Shown here one piece after another: positions 45,625 through 56,597 of a stretch of 64,000 nucleotides of DNA. The notes below the pieces were generated by a model. That model had not been told where the DNA came from and did no database searches. It worked only from the letters and a program-made list of their open reading frames with translations. Position 1 is the first letter of the stretch. The number at the start of each line of letters is the position of its first letter. Position numbers and translations under genes: made by a program. The stretch covers positions 124,001 to 188,000 of the forward strand of contig CAJQUW010001671.1 of assembly GCA_907163375.1 (NCBI GenBank). Direction: 5' to 3'. The stretch is from Prostheceraeus crozeri (Eukaryota > Platyhelminthes > Polycladida > Euryleptidae).

Positions 45625-47401
45625 AGGGTGTCCCACAATTCCGGCCAAATTTAAAATGAATTTTACGCTAACTGAAATTCGTCTATTCTACTCTCAATCA
45701 TGTTTTTTATTGAGTACTATGAATGGGGTTTTGTAATCATCCATTTTTATTTAGCTACGGTCAGTATCTGAAACTCGGAGCAATCTTCAAAGACAACATA
45801 AAAATGTACTATAATTTCTCCATATAAATACGTAACCCATGTTTTCCTCCATTTTATCACTAAACAATTAAAAGAATTATCATTCACATTTTATTCTTTC
45901 TCGTTACATGCGAACGTGTGATTTCTAGTTGTCATTTCTACTGAGAGGATAAGTCAGATGTCTATGCTTTTGTGTGAATTGTGCTTAATCACATGATCGA
46001 ATTCAAATCAGTCTTAATGACAACATTATCATTTGCGATGGAATTGCAAGACAAGATTGACGTTGTTCGTTTTTACTTCTCGGCATCATGCAGTGTCACA
46101 GCCGCGTTACGATTGTTTAAAAAGGAGCGCAATCTTCGTAATGACCCGTTTGATACCAGGACAATACAAAGAATTGTGAATCGCTTTCTGGAAATCGGCT
46201 CGGTGGCTGACCGTGCACGTAGTGGAAGACCTGGTTGATCTGAAGAGGCGATTGAAGCTGTGGACACAGCCAGGGAAAGGATTCAAAATTCTGCAGCTCT
46301 TGGAAACTCATCGACACGAAGGATTTCCAATGAAGTTGGCATTCCGAAAACAACGGTTCACCGTGTTCTCAGAAGAAAACTGAATTTGTATCCATACAAA
46401 ATGCACTGTGGTCAAGCTCTTTCACAAGAACAACAGGAAAGGAGAGTGCAGTTTGCGGAGTGGCTTTTAGATAACGATGGACATTTGGAGGACATTATTT
46501 GGAGTGACGAGGCCCACTTCGAGTTGCATGGTAGTGTCAATCGCCCTAATTGTATCATCTGGGGTTCTCAGAGGCCTGACCAAGTCATTGAGGAACCACT
46601 TCATTCTGCCAGAGTGACAGTTTGGATGGGGTTTTCAGGAATTTTGCGGTTGAGACCATTCTTCTTCGCCGATACCGTGACAAGTCTGCGATATCGTGAC
46701 ATGCTTCGTGATCACGTTTGGCCTCAAATTGTTGCAAAGCGCAAGAAAACCTCCGCAATCTTCATGCAAGACGGTGCTCCACCACATATCAAGACTGAGG
46801 TGGTGGATCTTCTTCGGAACACGTTTGGTGAGAGCCGTGTTATCAGTCGCGGCTTCAAGAATTTCTGGCCTGCAAATTCTCCGGACCTCAATCCCCTGGA
46901 CTTTTATCTTTGGGGTCGATTGCGTGACGATGTCTACTCACAGGGGACACCATCCAACAAAGACGAATTGAAAGAAAGGATCGAAAACGCCATCAAGTCC
47001 ATCACACAGGAAAAACTTCTTTCTGCTGTGTGTGGTGTCTTGGACAGATGTGTTGCTGCGTGAAACTGGTGGACATTTTGAACATCTTCTTTAACGTTCG
47101 CATATATGTATGTAATGAGAATAATAAAATGATAGATTACGATCATAATTCTTTTAATTGTTTAGTGATAAAATGGAGGAAAACATGGGTTACGTATTTA
47201 TATGGAGAAATTATAGTACATTTTTTATGTTGTCTTTGAAGATTGCTCCGAGTTTCAGATACTGATCGTAGCTAAATAAAAATGGATGATTACAAAACCC
47301 CATTCATAGTACTCAATAAAAAACATGATTGAGAGTAGAATAGACGAATTTCAGTTAGCGTAAAATTCATTTTAAATTTGGCCGGAATTGTGGGACACCC
47401 T
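45625..47401 (+). mobile_element. Tc1/mariner-superfamily transposon with long TIRs
   Basis: A 1.78-kb element with long inverted repeats (about 45625-45915 and 47096-47401, ~290-305 bp, highly similar). They begin AGGGTGTCCCACAATTCCGG and are flanked by TA on both sides (45622-45623; 47402-47403), as this superfamily requires. It carries one transposase gene, nearly intact. Confidence 0.92.
46038..47063 (+). pseudogene. Tc1/mariner (DDxD) transposase with one in-frame stop
   Basis: Cuts and re-inserts the element at TA sites. From ATG 46038 the frame runs to 47063 (about 341 codons, usual family length). An N-terminal helix-turn-helix ends in RARSGRPG; a second HTH follows with GIPKTTVHRVLRRK. 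The catalytic region has IIWSDEAHFE, IFMQDGAPPH and SPDLNPLDFYLWG. The third acidic residue is Asp, as in mariner, with 42 residues between second and third Asp by my count, near rosa/DD41D-like groups rather than DD34D. One TGA at 46236-46238 interrupts the HTH linker where family members often have Arg, consistent with CGA to TGA decay. Otherwise the frame is open. Confidence 0.88.
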
Positions 47402-47574
47402 TAAGATTAAGTCAAACCTCTCTTAGCGACCGCCGAGCTTTAACGACCGGTCTTTCTAGGAACGGAACGATTAGATAGGAAATCCCATATGTTGAAGTCT
47501 CGATATAACGACCCCTCGATATAGCGGCTGTCGCGCTTTACGACCGGGTTTTTCAGGAACAAAGTGGTCATTTT

Positions 47575-48405
47575 CTGATTAGCGTTCTGAAGCAATGACA
47601 AAACAAGACACATTACACGAATTTGCAAGAATTTAAGCTAGTAGGAAAAGCAATTATTTATTTAAAAACCTTTAGGAGGTATGACATACCGTTGTAATCT
47701 GCAGTGTGATTGATCTTAGGTTGATACTCTTTTATCATTAAAGCTTCTACAACATTTATATGATAATTACTGTTACCTTTATACCTTATGCGAAATTGAT
47801 TACTTATATCATACGTACAATGATTACATGTATTGACATGTTTGTAAATTGCTGTATCTGTACTTCTATGTTCTTCGATCCTTTGTTGGAGTCTTCGTTT
47901 GGTTTTGCCAATATATTGGCTGCTTGGATCACCCAAGCATGTGAATTCATAGACCACACAAGACTTCAGCAAAGGTCCCGATTTGCATTTCAAAGAGAAG
48001 TATGATTTTACTTTCGTAGTGTTGAATACAATCTTAGAGTTGATACCGTATCTTTTGTATATTTTCATCAAATTATTCCGTAATGTAAGCGATGGTTGAC
48101 CAATATACGGTAGTACTGTATAGTTTACATGTGCATCTGCTGTACTCGTACATGTATCATTGTGCCCGTTGGAAATCACTGTATTCTTTTTGTTAAGAAA
48201 GTTACGTACGATTTTTTCTACTGTACTCCGTGGGTAGCCGTTTTTCTGAAAAATACTAGTCATGTTTTTTACTTCGTTATGAAACATTTCCCAGCAGTTT
48301 GATACTGTATATGCTCGATGTAACATCCCATTAATAAGTCCAACTTTCCATTGCCTAGGGCAAACAGAATTGTAATTTAATAAGAGGCCAGTATACGTAT
48401 CTTTA
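47575..48405 (-). repeat. Inverted 831-bp arm of the Penelope-like element
   Basis: Exact-length inverse of 49894-50724. It carries the last ~240 residues of the protein, including the GIY-YIG domain, on the minus strand. The arm junction at 48405/48406 is abrupt. Confidence 0.95.
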
Positions 48406-50641
48406 TTAAAAGTAATGTAGAAAATTACCACAAACTGACCCTTGAGTCACATATTAAGTATGTCAAGCGTGAAATAAAAATTAATGATCGCAAATATAAA
48501 GTACGCAATGACAGCTTACGCAGTAAATTGTCTTGGTTACGTATGTGCATTCTGGATATGATGATACTGGCAGAAGTTAAAAGTAAAATGAAAACTCACA
48601 CAATGAGACATAATTCTAAAATTTCCAAACTATGGCTGGAACAGAGATTGCCAGCACCGGACTGTATAGTCAATAAAAGCAAATACGTGCTCTCTCCTAT
48701 TGAGAATGAGACACTAAGATTTGGTTTAAAAAACAGCATCATACCAAAAAAGACCGATAATTTTGGAATAAAGTACCAAATAGAAAAAGCCATTACTGCG
48801 AATTGCAAAGACAATGAAGAATTATCAGTAACACAGGCGCTAAAACAAGATATCATAGCAACAGTTAACAACTTCGAAAATAATGCAAAAAGTGAGTACC
48901 GCAGTAATACAAATAAAAGGCTACACAGAACACTGACTAAGCTAGCGAAAATGAAAAATTTGAAAATTTGCTCATTTGATAAAGGTAACGGTACTGTACT
49001 TGTAGATGCTGATGAATACTTTAACAAATTAGACGTAATTATCAATGATACCTCTAAGTTTAAAAAAGTACAAGTACCAGATGACTTAAAAAAGCACCCT
49101 ACCATTATGGAAGAAGGCAGATTGTATCGATACTTAGTAAAATATGTAAAACGGTACATCACTGAAGACACATACAAGTACATTATGCCATCTGGTAGTG
49201 AACCAGCTAAAATGTACGGTACGATAAAAGTACATAAAACTAACGCTCCTGCTCGACCAATTGTCAGTACAAGAGGGTCGTACAATTACAATTTGGCCAA
49301 GTACCTCGATACAATTATTAAACAGCACATCAATAAAACGTACTTGCTGAGTTCAACAGCTGAATTTATTGACAGAATTAAAGAAAAACAGTCGGTATTT
49401 AATAAGAATAATGTCTTAGTGAGTTTTGACGTGGAATCACTGTTTACCAATGTACCTGTAGATGAAGTTATTAACATAGCAGCTAACCTAGTATACAGTA
49501 TAATTCAAACAACAAACCGCGATACGGTAAAGATGTTTTCATAAAACTTTGTAAATTCGCTACACAAGGTAGCTTTATGTACAATGATAATATGTATACT
49601 CAAACAGATGGAGTTTCGATGGGTTCACCGTTGGCACCAACGCTTGCCAATCTCTTCCCAGTAGAATTAGAACAAGGTTGGATGGGAGAACAATTTTCGC
49701 CCCTGTTCTACTCCAGATATGTAGATGACTGCATATGCGTATTTGATAACGTAGACAAAATTCACAAATTCCATGAGTACCTAAACAGACAACATCCTAA
49801 CCTAAAATTCACCACTGAAGTGGGCAACAACAAGTTACCTTTCCTAGATGTATTCATTAACACCGAAGATACTTTACAAACTTCCATTTACCGTAAAGAT
49901 ACGTATACTGGCCTCTTATTAAATTACAATTCTGTTTGCCCTAGGCAATGGAAAGTTGGACTTATTAATGGGATGTTACATCGAGCATATACAGTATCAA
50001 ACTGCTGGGAAATGTTTCATAACGAAGTAAAAAACATGACTAGTATTTTTCAGAAAAACGGCTACCCACGGAGTACAGTAGAAAAAATCGTACGTAACTT
50101 TCTTAACAAAAAGAATACAGTGATTTCCAACGGGCACAATGATACATGTACGAGTACAGCAGATGCACATGTAAACTATACAGTACTACCGTATATTGGT
50201 CAACCATCGCTTACATTACGGAATAATTTGATGAAAATATACAAAAGATACGGTATCAACTCTAAGATTGTATTCAACACTACGAAAGTAAAATCATACT
50301 TCTCTTTGAAATGCAAATCGGGACCTTTGCTGAAGTCTTGTGTGGTCTATGAATTCACATGCTTGGGTGATCCAAGCAGCCAATATATTGGCAAAACCAA
50401 ACGAAGACTCCAACAAAGGATCGAAGAACATAGAAGTACAGATACAGCAATTTACAAACATGTCAATACATGTAATCATTGTACGTATGATATAAGTAAT
50501 CAATTTCGCATAAGGTATAAAGGTAACAGTAATTATCATATAAATGTTGTAGAAGCTTTAATGATAAAAGAGTATCAACCTAAGATCAATCACACTGCAG
50601 ATTACAACGGTATGTCATACCTCCTAAAGGTTTTTAAATAA
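48406..50641 (+). pseudogene. Penelope-like RT plus GIY-YIG endonuclease, interrupted
   Basis: Encodes the retroelement's copying enzyme. The N-terminal part is open from the arm junction (LTLESHIKYVKRE...). Then come FDKGNGTVLVD, KMYGTIKVHK, ARPIVSTRGSYNYNLAKYLD, VSFDVESLFTNVP (RT motif A), DGVSMGSPLAPTLANLF (motif B), YSRYVDDCICVF (motif C, YxDD) and KLPFLDVFI. The C-terminus has EFTCLGD and QYIGKTKRRLQQRIEEH, the GIY-YIG nuclease. This RT order with a C-terminal GIY-YIG identifies a Penelope-like element. The frame is interrupted once between motifs A and B, and the 5' start is lost at the junction. Confidence 0.92.
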
Positions 50642-51091
50642 ATAATTGCTTTTCCTACTAGCTTGAATTCTTGCAAATTCGTGTAATGTGTCTTGTTTTG
50701 TCATTGCTTCAGAACGCTAATCAGTCAATTGCACCAGCCGATCGCTGCATCAAGTCTCATTGGTCATTTTCTCTTGATAGACGGACCACGCGAAACTCCA
50801 GAATATTAAAAAATTGTCAAAATACTTCCCAATGGAGTTTAGTTAATGTTATTTTGATAGAGATGAACTGATGGTAAAAATGACGGAACGCGATGATGCC
50901 ATCATCTTCTGGATGGAATTTAATCCTTAAATTGTTGACAATTGGAGTGTAAAGCAGTATTTCTCTTAACCTAATTGACAGTTTAAGTCGACATCAATTG
51001 TGTGGATAAGAAACTCAATCACTGGCCGCAACACCTGTCCCACTTTGATACTCAATTTCTATGTTAATAGTGATATAACTATTCTTTATAA

Positions 51092-51170
51092 GTGGTGAGG
51101 GTTTGATCCTGCCAATTGACACAGTCGCGTAAGTGCCTCGTAGCTCAGTTGGTTAGAGCACAGGTCTAGT
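51092..51170 (+). repeat. Partial copy of the 298-bp tRNA-like unit
   Basis: GTGGTGAGGGTTTGATCCTG through the D arm (TAGCTCAGTTGGTTAGAG) to GGTCTAGT matches the minus strand of the array at 25591-26477. It stops inside the anticodon loop. It keeps the A box but has no B box. Confidence 0.85.
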
Positions 51171-51826
51171 CAGGAGTCTGACAGGACTGTCCTGAGAGGA
51201 GACTCTCTGCCAAACCTTGACAATACGAGCCGTTTCGAGAAAACTCGGACTTGTAAATATTATTTAGCAAATAGACTGTGCATATTTTTGGCAGCTAATC
51301 TAAAAGCCTTTTCTTGGGGAGACGACACAAACGGAAGTGAGATTCACTATGAAATGAAAGTTTCCTGCCATTGTCTGCAGCTTTCTAGAGTCCTCAGAGA
51401 TCCAGACTTATGCGTCTCTTATGCTGTATTTGTTTGTGACTTTTCAAGCTGCTTAACAAATTAGTATTTTTATTGTGAGGTTCTTAAGAACAAGATTCCG
51501 CAGCTAGACGGTGACAATTAACCATTGACCATGTCTTCAAAGATAAAAGAATCTATGAATGACTGAAGCGGTGCTTAGAGTAAGCGGTAGAATGTCCATA
51601 ATTACACCTTACAGGCATACTTTCGGAAATTAATAAAATATTGTAGATACAGATGGATAATTTGGCTAAAGAATAATGCATTTTTCATGAAACAACCCAA
51701 AACTACTTATTTAATTTTCATACTGCTCATCAAATAGCGGTAATGATAATCTGCAGGTATGGCAAACCTGCTAATGCGACCGTTTTTTAGCGGAACCTAG
51801 CGCGGTCGCTATTCAGAGGTTTGACT

Positions 51827-52904
51827 GCGTATGCATCAATTGTAATTATTAAAGCCTAATTCATATATTATAACATAGTAGTAATTGTAGCAGTGTATTG
51901 GCTATCCATCACAATGAATATGCGATTGACGACAGAGAAAACCAACTTCTTGCTTTCACATCTCTTGGAAAAGAACATATTGTTTTATGTACGCGATTTT
52001 GAAAAAGTTCTAGTCGCAACTCCAGATGAAGGCAGCAAGTAGACTAAATTGGCAAATCCCGGAAATTGGTGATTCAGTAAGTCTAAGATGACAAAGTTGA
52101 AGGAAATACATTGCATGACCGGGTCTGGCACTAAAAAGATGCACTGAAGGTTGGAAAACCACGTAAACCAAATTGCTGCTAACACGTCACTGCCAACTGC
52201 GAGTATACCTATACAAACTTTTTGACCACTCGGTATTTGACAGTTTTATGCAGAGAATTTCCTCAAGTCGTTCTTCTTGTTGTTCTAAATCCTGTTGCTC
52301 TCATCTCGAGTACACAGCACAATTTCACCAAAACTTCGAAAAGACAAGAGAATATAAATTAGCACTGTTGGCAGCCATGAATAAATGGAATTACAGCCAA
52401 GAACCAAGTTTTATTGGACATTCAAAATTCAATATTTTTTATACTTCGCGATATATTTCGATCGTCAGTTAAATGATTGCTAGACTGTAGGCCTACATGC
52501 TGTTTTGCTCGATTGATATTGCTACGCTTCCTCAGGTTAATAAAAGTATCTACCGGTATTTTAGTGTTCTGCTGAGGTATTTTCAAATTTAATCTAATTG
52601 CGTTTCTGTTTATTAAGTTGTTGACGCATGCTCTCGCATGAAGTCACAAAGTCGCCAGATTTCATTTAGAATGGTGCATATTTATATTGAAATCTTGACC
52701 TTTTTTATAAATGGTCTTCATGCAAATTGATCTCCGAAATGGTATTTTTAAAACTGTCCAAGGGATAGCAGCAAAGTGAAGTTCTAATAACAGAAACGTT
52801 TTCAGCAACATATAAAACCTAGGTTTCTGTTAAAATTTTAGCCAGAAAGTCAATAGTTTTTGACAGTTCGTGAAAGTAGGCCACACGAGGCTGCTCTGTG
52901 TCTA
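51827..52904. other. No recognisable feature
   Basis: AT-rich; short frames only. Confidence 0.4.
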
Positions 52905-53290
52905 TTTCTCCTAGTTTTACTGTGCGACTGATAATCAGAAGAATTGCAGAAACATACAATAGAAAGATGTCTCCTGACTTGAGCAATCTGAGCACAAAGC
53001 TCCTTATCAGCCGTAGATGTTGCGTTTCGCCGTGCAAGGACTCGTCAGCACGACTCGGAATGGCCCCAAATGTCTTAAAAGGTCTTGAATGGCTGAACAA
53101 GCTGAAGAACTGTGCCTCCTGGCTGCTCTATATTCATTTATCCTGTCTTTGTGGTGCGGTTGATAATCATGAAGATTCCAGAGTACCTGGCTACCTGGAC
53201 ATATAGAAGGAAGATGTCCCCAGACTTGAAAAATTTAGACACCTAGTTCCTTACCATCCGCAGCTAGACGCTGCATGCAGGATGCATGAC
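52905..53290 (-). repeat. Diverged tandem duplication of about 240 bp, possibly once coding
   Basis: 52911-53035 and 53150-53280 are diverged direct copies (GTGCGACTGATAATCA versus GTGCGGTTGATAATCA; AGAAAGATGTCTCCTGACTT versus GGAAGATGTCCCCAGACTT). Minus-strand frames give KSGDIFLLYV in both copies, hinting at a repeated coding unit. A 93-codon frame (52819-53100) covers one copy. No family recognised. Confidence 0.4.
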
Positions 53291-53350
53291 TAGAATGCAT
53301 GTATAGGGAGCAAATGTACTATCAAGCATCCAAATAGGCATATACCTATA

Positions 53351-54437
53351 CAGTGGCGTCTTCTCCGTACCTGCGAGGCCTTCGGCGCATCCTCAAAAAT
53401 AATTTTCCAACAATTATAAAAATGAAAAGTGTCATCATTCATTTAAATTCGATGGCTTCTCGTGACAGCTGTGCACAGCCTTCCGTCTCAAAGTCAGACA
53501 CTCAATCTCATTGAACAGTTTTGCAGCACGTGCTCGAATCACAGCTGTTTTCTTTGAACAATTAGACACACAAGCTGGTCGTGTGTTCAGACGGAGCATT
53601 GATGTTCAGACAGCGAAAGAGAGTTGTGTGCGTGTGAGGCAGTAAGCGCACGCGCCCGCGACAATATTGGATTTCTCGATAGACATAATGCTTTGCCTTC
53701 TCCAATTTTTGCAATGAAATTCTACACAATTCTTGATCGAGGCGCGGTGCCTAAATATAGTAAGGGAAGCGCAACCCAATTGTTCCTAGCTTCGCTAAAT
53801 GTCAGAGAGGCCACTACGTCGACAGTAGCAGATGGCTGACGTTCAGACAAGACTGCGATCAGATGATGAGCGTTCTCCAATGAATGCAGAGTAATACAGA
53901 CTCGAACACCCAGATTCGGTAGAATGCCATCATTTGTTTTTACGTGATTGATGTGACGCTATGTTGAGTACTGCAGATGAGATCATAACCACGCCTTTCG
54001 TCCGAAGGGAATATACTGAAAAGATGACAGTCGTCAAGCAAGGTAGGCCAAAACCTGCTATAAAAATTGAAAGTACTCACAGAGAAAGAAATAAGAAATA
54101 CTCAAAACATTTTAATGCATCAAAATTTCAAACATGTGAGCGGCTGACCGGCCATGGAGAAGCGCAAGAAACTGTTGGCCTTGCCTCCTTTTTCTCGAGA
54201 AAATGTGGTCTGGACAGAGAGGGGATATAGTGATCTCAGCTCCTTGAGTAAGGCGGTTAGGCGACATGAGCAATCACTTCTGATGTGCACATTCACTTTG
54301 CCTTAAAAAATGTTCGGGAAATTGTTATTAAAAATTCATCTTTTATGTTAATGTTGTAACATAAAAAGTGTCTGGTATAGAAATAGTATTTCAATGCCGA
54401 GTGAAGGCCTATGGTCTGGAAGCACGCGACGCCACTG
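53351..54437 (+). mobile_element. hAT element derivative with a TTF-type zinc-finger remnant
   Basis: Ends CAGTGGCGTC / GACGCCACTG, with GGCCTTC in both subterminal zones. Flanks TACCTATA / TACATATA form an 8-bp duplication with one mismatch, as for hAT. Around 54085-54270 the plus strand reads YSKHFNAS, then ASFFSRKCG, then in an overlapping frame VWTERGYSDLSSLSKAVRRHE. This is the end of the TTF-type zinc finger that precedes many hAT/ZMYM-like transposases. The finger is damaged and the catalytic region absent, so it is an internally deleted copy. Confidence 0.75.
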
Positions 54438-55252
54438 TACATATACAAATGAAATATACAATACTGGATTAATTAGGAAAAACATCGATCAGTATTCGAA
54501 AATGTATTCAGTTTGCACTAGCTAAACAGCCAATAACTGCTAAATTACTATTGAGGCTTTTGCAAATAATGGCAAATGAATCTCGGGATCGCGTGAGTAA
54601 TGTCCTGGGATTTTGGGAATTGCCAAAACCTACGGGATCCCGGAATTGTAATCCTTAGCTAGCACTGAGCAGAACAAGACCGTTCGATGCAATCGGTGCG
54701 TCAATACGCAACTTGTGATCACCGGTCAGTTGGACAATTATTGGACAATTTGATGGGGACTGATCAGTTGTGAACGAGCAAAACAAGCTGTTTCACAACA
54801 CTGTCTCATTTATGGAACTCAAGCTTTTTGTGCAAGTGCTGCACAATCGTCTAAAATATCGGCAGTCCCAAAAAGAAGTGTCAAAATTTGCTAGTCGCTA
54901 AAGTTAGCACCAACGTTAGCACCAACGTTAGCACCAACTTTTTTCAAACATTTTGCTCAAAGACGAAAACCAGCTCACTTATGTAAAACAATGCGAAACA
55001 TTTGCCTCTGACATCAAAAACGCCGTTTGACAAACATAACATGACAAAAAAGTATATTTTATGTGAAAAAATGCAAAAAAGTTGGTGCTAACGCTGGTGT
55101 AAGTCTCCTGACAACACAAAATAATTTGCTCAACGCCGATTCCACTCTCATCGAGCTCCACTCATCTCAACTGAATTTGCTCAAAGCAATCCACCATCCA
55201 ACTCCGCATATCTGGCTATCCAGGTATAGTAAACTAAGGATGTTATATATCG
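54438..55252. other. Short repeats, no gene
   Basis: CCCGGGA-type palindromes at 54590-54650 (as at 12-13 kb). Three tandem GTTAGCACCAAC units lie at 54903-54938, with an inverse GTTGGTGCTAACGCTGGTG at 55081-55099, so the interval 54903-55099 can fold back. Confidence 0.6.
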
Positions 55253-55480
55253 TATGAAACCCAAGCTTACACATCTGTTGCCTCTTTGGTTGACTGAAAT
55301 GGCGAAATTTCACAGCTGAAAACAGTCTAGACAGACGACTCTATCATCGTCAAAGACGAAGAAGAATTCTGTAAATTTTTCATGCCTGTAACTCAAACAT
55401 GAAACGCAACGGAAAACGATGAAATTTCGCCTTTTCTGACCATGAAAGAGACAACAGATGTGTAAAGTTTCGTTTCATAC
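55253..55480. repeat. Small foldback element
   Basis: Arms of about 60 bp (55253-55312 and 55419-55480) are inverted copies sharing ACACATCTGTTG, CTCTTT and GCGAAATTTCA. No coding content. Confidence 0.65.
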
Positions 55481-56325
55481 AGCATTTATAGGGTGGATCA
55501 AAAAAATCAAAATTTCGAAAATCAAAATTTGGGTGGTCAAGTCTTTGGTCTATGGTTATTTTGAACTCCCATGCAAAATTTCAGTGAATTTGGACAAGGT
55601 CTACTATCCCCACAGTGGCCATCTATCTGTTGACCATTTTCTTTTTTTTTAGTTTTTTAGTCAATTTACGCTAGTTGAAGCTGTATTACATAGTACTTCC
55701 TAATGAGCTAGAGCCCTGAAACTCTTGGTGCAAGTACATGTTGACAGCCTCTTTTGATTGAAGTAAAAATTTAAATGACTCAGGATAGCGAACTCCTACT
55801 GAGAGACCTCCAAAGTTTGCAAATTTTCAAAATATGACCAAACATGTGATTTTTGCAAATTTTGAATTTGACACTTTCTTGTCGTGAATTCGAACCAACA
55901 TTGTAGAGACTAGAATTTTATTTAGCAGCTTGAAGGTGCGAAATGCATCTTGTGGCATTGCGAGTATATGCTGACATAAGCCGCGTGTGCACACTCCTGT
56001 GTTTTGCACATAGGCCTACTGTGTTTTGAGAAAGGCTAGGCCCAAATCATTATTCTTTATTTCCCTTTTAACTAAGATCTGGTGACTATAGTGCAGACGC
56101 TAAGTTCTAGCAAAAACAGTGATTTCAATGATGAAATTGAATATTCCTTGGAGCAAACTGATATGAAGTGTTTGCTTTTTGCTGCTGTCGCTCATACTAC
56201 TGGCCATTTTTCTGGCGTATGCTGTCCTTCAAGCCAGTCTATTCCCCACTCTATGGAAAGCTCTGCTATCTATTCATGTTAAAAGGTTGACGCAACTCCA
56301 CGGTGATGACGTCGAACCGCTATTA
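55481..56325. other. No recognisable feature
   Basis: AT-rich, short frames, no matched repeat. Confidence 0.4.
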
Positions 56326-56412
56326 TACATTTGAAGGTTGCATCACGAGTGACGATCGAGGGCGAAGCCCGAGATCGACAAACGAGTGTTGCAACCGAAT
56401 TGTTATACTCTG
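56326..56412. repeat. Short inverted repeat with a GGGCGAAGCCC centre
   Basis: TATACATTTGAAGGTTGCATCACGAGTG-like and its imperfect inverse (CACTCG...GTTGCAACC...TTATA) flank GAGGGCGAAGCCCGAG. A MITE-sized palindrome. (Motifs are given in pieces.). Confidence 0.5.
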
Positions 56413-56597
56413 TTTTTTTGGACAGAGTAATGTAAACGATTTATCACCACACTTAGCCGATTTCTATGTAATTGCTTGAACTATTAGGGAATTTGTACTT
56501 TATTGTTCCTCAATGAATGGCATAGAAATCGTTTTTCAACCATAGATATCTATAACTAGCAATTTTGGCTGGTCAACAGTTTGCAGATGTGTTTTGG

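Larger units (their letters stand above)
47575..50760 (+). mobile_element. Penelope-like retroelement, recent insertion with inverted partial copy
   Basis: The unit lies between two exact 10-bp TGGTCATTTT duplications (47565-47574 and 50761-50770). It consists of an inverted 831-bp 3' part (47575-48405), a plus-oriented copy (48406-50724) and a 36-base tail (50725-50760). Inverted or tandem partial copies and a ~30-40-base extension are known traits of Penelope-like elements. The two 831-bp arms are near identical (one difference noticed; the encoded peptides match throughout), so the insertion is young. Confidence 0.9.
47410..51826. mobile_element. pogo/Tigger-like non-autonomous element, split by a Penelope-like insertion
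   Basis: AGTCAAACCTCTCTTAGCGACCG (first 20 bases shared) at 47410-47432 is inverted at 51803-51826 as CGGTCGCTATTCAGAGGTTTGACT. CAGTCAAACCTCT...GCGACC termini are typical of Tigger/pogo elements. Internal ATAACGACC / TATAGCG motifs recur near the left end. No transposase is seen. Most of the 4.4 kb is the Penelope-like element 47575-50760. The left end abuts the mariner element. Confidence 0.55.

Noticed and set aside
48596-49285. 229-codon minus-strand frame
   Set aside because: It is the antisense shadow of the Penelope-like reverse transcriptase.
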